The position numbers were made by a program, and so were the translations under genes. A stretch of 64,000 nucleotides of DNA from an uncultured Pelagibacteraceae bacterium (GTDB lineage: Bacteria > Pseudomonadota > Alphaproteobacteria > Pelagibacterales > Pelagibacteraceae). The stretch covers positions 62,001 to 126,000 of the forward strand of contig CACAWX010000001.1 in the NCBI GenBank assembly GCA_902536305.1, written 5' to 3'. The notes beneath the pieces were generated by a model. It saw only the letters and a program-made list of their open reading frames with translations, ran no database searches and was not told where the DNA came from. Below are positions 62,714-64,000 of the stretch, in pieces. Each line of letters starts with the position of its first letter. Positions within the stretch are counted from its first letter, which is position 1.

Positions 62714-64000
62714 ATGAGTTATATTGAGAAAAAAGGCCTTAAAATTAGTTCCATATTATTTGATTTCGTCAATAAAGAAATCATGCCTGGGACAGATATT
62801 CAAACTGACAAATTTTGGGATGGTTTCGAAAAAACCGTTCATGAACTTGCCCCTATAAATAAAAGATTGATTGAAAAAAGAGAAACTATTCAAAAACAGA
62901 TTGATAATTGGCATAAACAAAATAAAGGTAAAGAGCTAAACAAGAAAGAATACACTGAATTTTTAAAATCAATTTCTTACATTGTTGAAGAAAAAGAAGA
63001 TTTTAATATTGAAACTACTAACGTTGATAGTGAGATTGCTTCAATTGCAGGTCCACAACTTGTTGTGCCGGTAGATAATGCAAGGTACGCTTTGAACGCT
63101 GCTAATGCACGATGGGGTAGTCTTTATGATGCTTTGTACGGAACCGACGTAATCCCTGGAGATAAAGGGAAAGAATTTAACAAGGAAAAAGCAAAAAATG
63201 TAATCACTTATGTTAAAAAATTTTTGGATGAAAGTGTGCCTATTGATGGCTTAAATTGGAGTGAGATATCTGAAATTAAAATTAAAAATAAAGATTTAAT
63301 ATTTTTAAACGATAAAGATGAAAAAAATCTAAAAAATAAAAATCAATTTGTAGCTTTTAATGAAAAAAATGGAAAACTTAGTTCAATCTTAATTCAAAAT
63401 AATAACCTTCATATTGAAATTTCAATGGATCCAAATCATATGGTAGGAAAATTAGATAAAGCTTCAATTTCAGATGTTGTAGTTGAATCAGCAATTTCAA
63501 CTATCGTTGATAATGAAGATTCAGTTGCAGCTGTTGACGCAGAGGATAAAGTTAAATGTTATCGTAATTGGCTCGGTTTGATGAAGGGAGATCTCACGGC
63601 TAATGTGGAAAAAAATGAAAAAAAATTTGTAAGAAAATTAAATTCTGATCGAAATTATACTTCTCGAGATGGAGAAAAAATTTCTCTTCACGGAAGAGCA
63701 CTTTTATTAAATAGGAACGTAGGTCATTTAATGACCAATCCAGCTATTCTGTTAAAAGATGGTTCAGAAATACCTGAAGGAATAATGGACGCTTTTTTTT
63801 CCACAATATGTGCTCTACATGATTTTAAAAATAAAAAGAATTCCCGGACTGGTTCTGTTTATATTGTAAAACCAAAAATGCACGGGCCAGAGGAAGTATC
63901 TTTCACAAATACTCTTTTTGAAAAAGTTGAAGAAGTTTTAGGTATAAAAAAGTTTTCAATTAAGGTTGGAATTATGGATGAAGAAAGAAGAACTACGGTT
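62714..64000 (+). CDS. glcB: malate synthase G, 5' part (runs off the window)
   Basis: Condenses glyoxylate and acetyl-CoA to malate (glyoxylate assimilation). The first 429 codons are present without a stop, out of about 720 expected. The track omitted it because it has no stop codon. The segments EIMPGTDIQTDKFWDGFEKTVHEL, AGPQLVVPVDNARYALNAANARWGSLYDALYGTD and NRNVGHLMTNPAILL are typical of the G form. It starts at ATG 62714 (MSYIEKKGLK) with only 58 bp between it and accA. Some SAR11 members have a glycine riboswitch before this gene; none fits in this gap. Confidence 0.95.
   Translation, partial: MSYIEKKGLKISSILFDFVNKEIMPGTDIQTDKFWDGFEKTVHELAPINKRLIEKRETIQKQIDNWHKQNKGKELNKKEYTEFLKSISYIVEEKEDFNIETTNVDSEIASIAGPQLVVPVDNARYALNAANARWGSLYDALYGTDVIPGDKGKEFNKEKAKNVITYVKKFLDESVPIDGLNWSEISEIKIKNKDLIFLNDKDEKNLKNKNQFVAFNEKNGKLSSILIQNNNLHIEISMDPNHMVGKLDKASISDVVVESAISTIVDNEDSVAAVDAEDKVKCYRNWLGLMKGDLTANVEKNEKKFVRKLNSDRNYTSRDGEKISLHGRALLLNRNVGHLMTNPAILLKDGSEIPEGIMDAFFSTICALHDFKNKKNSRTGSVYIVKPKMHGPEEVSFTNTLFEKVEEVLGIKKFSIKVGIMDEERRTTV

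Overview
The window looks like a chromosome segment of a free-living marine alphaproteobacterium of the SAR11 group (Pelagibacterales). The evidence is a very low GC content, almost no intergenic space (most neighbours overlap or lie within 20 bp), alphaproteobacterial gene orders (petABC, rsmE-coxB-coxA-ctaB-coxF-ctaG-coxC-surf1, split F0 genes atpI-B-E-b'-b, hisS-hisZ-hisG), a CcrM-type methyltransferase, and a carotenoid/retinal cluster crtI-crtB-crtY-blh. No insertion sequence, prophage or CRISPR array is visible.

Layout. 1-8 kb: translation genes (rplY, pth, ychF), the cytochrome bc1 operon on the minus strand, trmL-hemF-greA, and a CCA-adding enzyme. 8-16 kb: tRNA-Gln, ispE, a TPR protein, a uracil-DNA glycosylase, rnhB, ccrM, a FAD monooxygenase, mutY, a DUF721 protein and a DsbA-like protein. 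16-28 kb: a long plus-strand run of smc, the F0 part of ATP synthase, crtI-crtB-crtY-blh (phytoene to retinal), ispH, thrB and rnhA. 28-36 kb: a minus-strand run from rsmE through aa3-type cytochrome c oxidase and its assembly factors to surf1, thrC and a peroxiredoxin, including a 36-residue CoxF-like gene missed by the ORF track. 36-47 kb: small metabolic enzymes, ubiA, an LPS export/assembly block (msbA-waaA-lpxK-lpxL), purD and rsmD. 47-53.5 kb: pgi, a lipoprotein, lspA, ileS, ribF and a HAD phosphatase on the minus strand. 53.6-57.8 kb: groES-groEL with a strong terminator, then two accessory-looking genes (a sugar O-methyltransferase-like protein and an SDR) in unusually loose spacing. 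57.8-61 kb: tRNA-His-hisS-hisZ-hisG on the minus strand. 61-64 kb: a cold-shock protein, accA and the 5' part of malate synthase G, cut by the window edge.

The respiratory and light-linked genes form one functional theme: bc1 and cytochrome oxidase build the proton gradient, F0 uses it, and the adjoining crt/blh genes make retinal, presumably for a rhodopsin proton pump that is not in this window. The most notable observations are: crtB split by a frameshift at an A8 run; an SMC protein with no recognisable hinge; four GANTC sites, two of them forming an inverted repeat, in the 77-bp leader of the GANTC methyltransferase gene; a tRNA-His of the G1:U72/A73 type lying 4 nt upstream of the hisS start codon; a tail-anchored-looking AccA; and mutY and DUF721 genes whose start codons share one ATGCAT palindrome.
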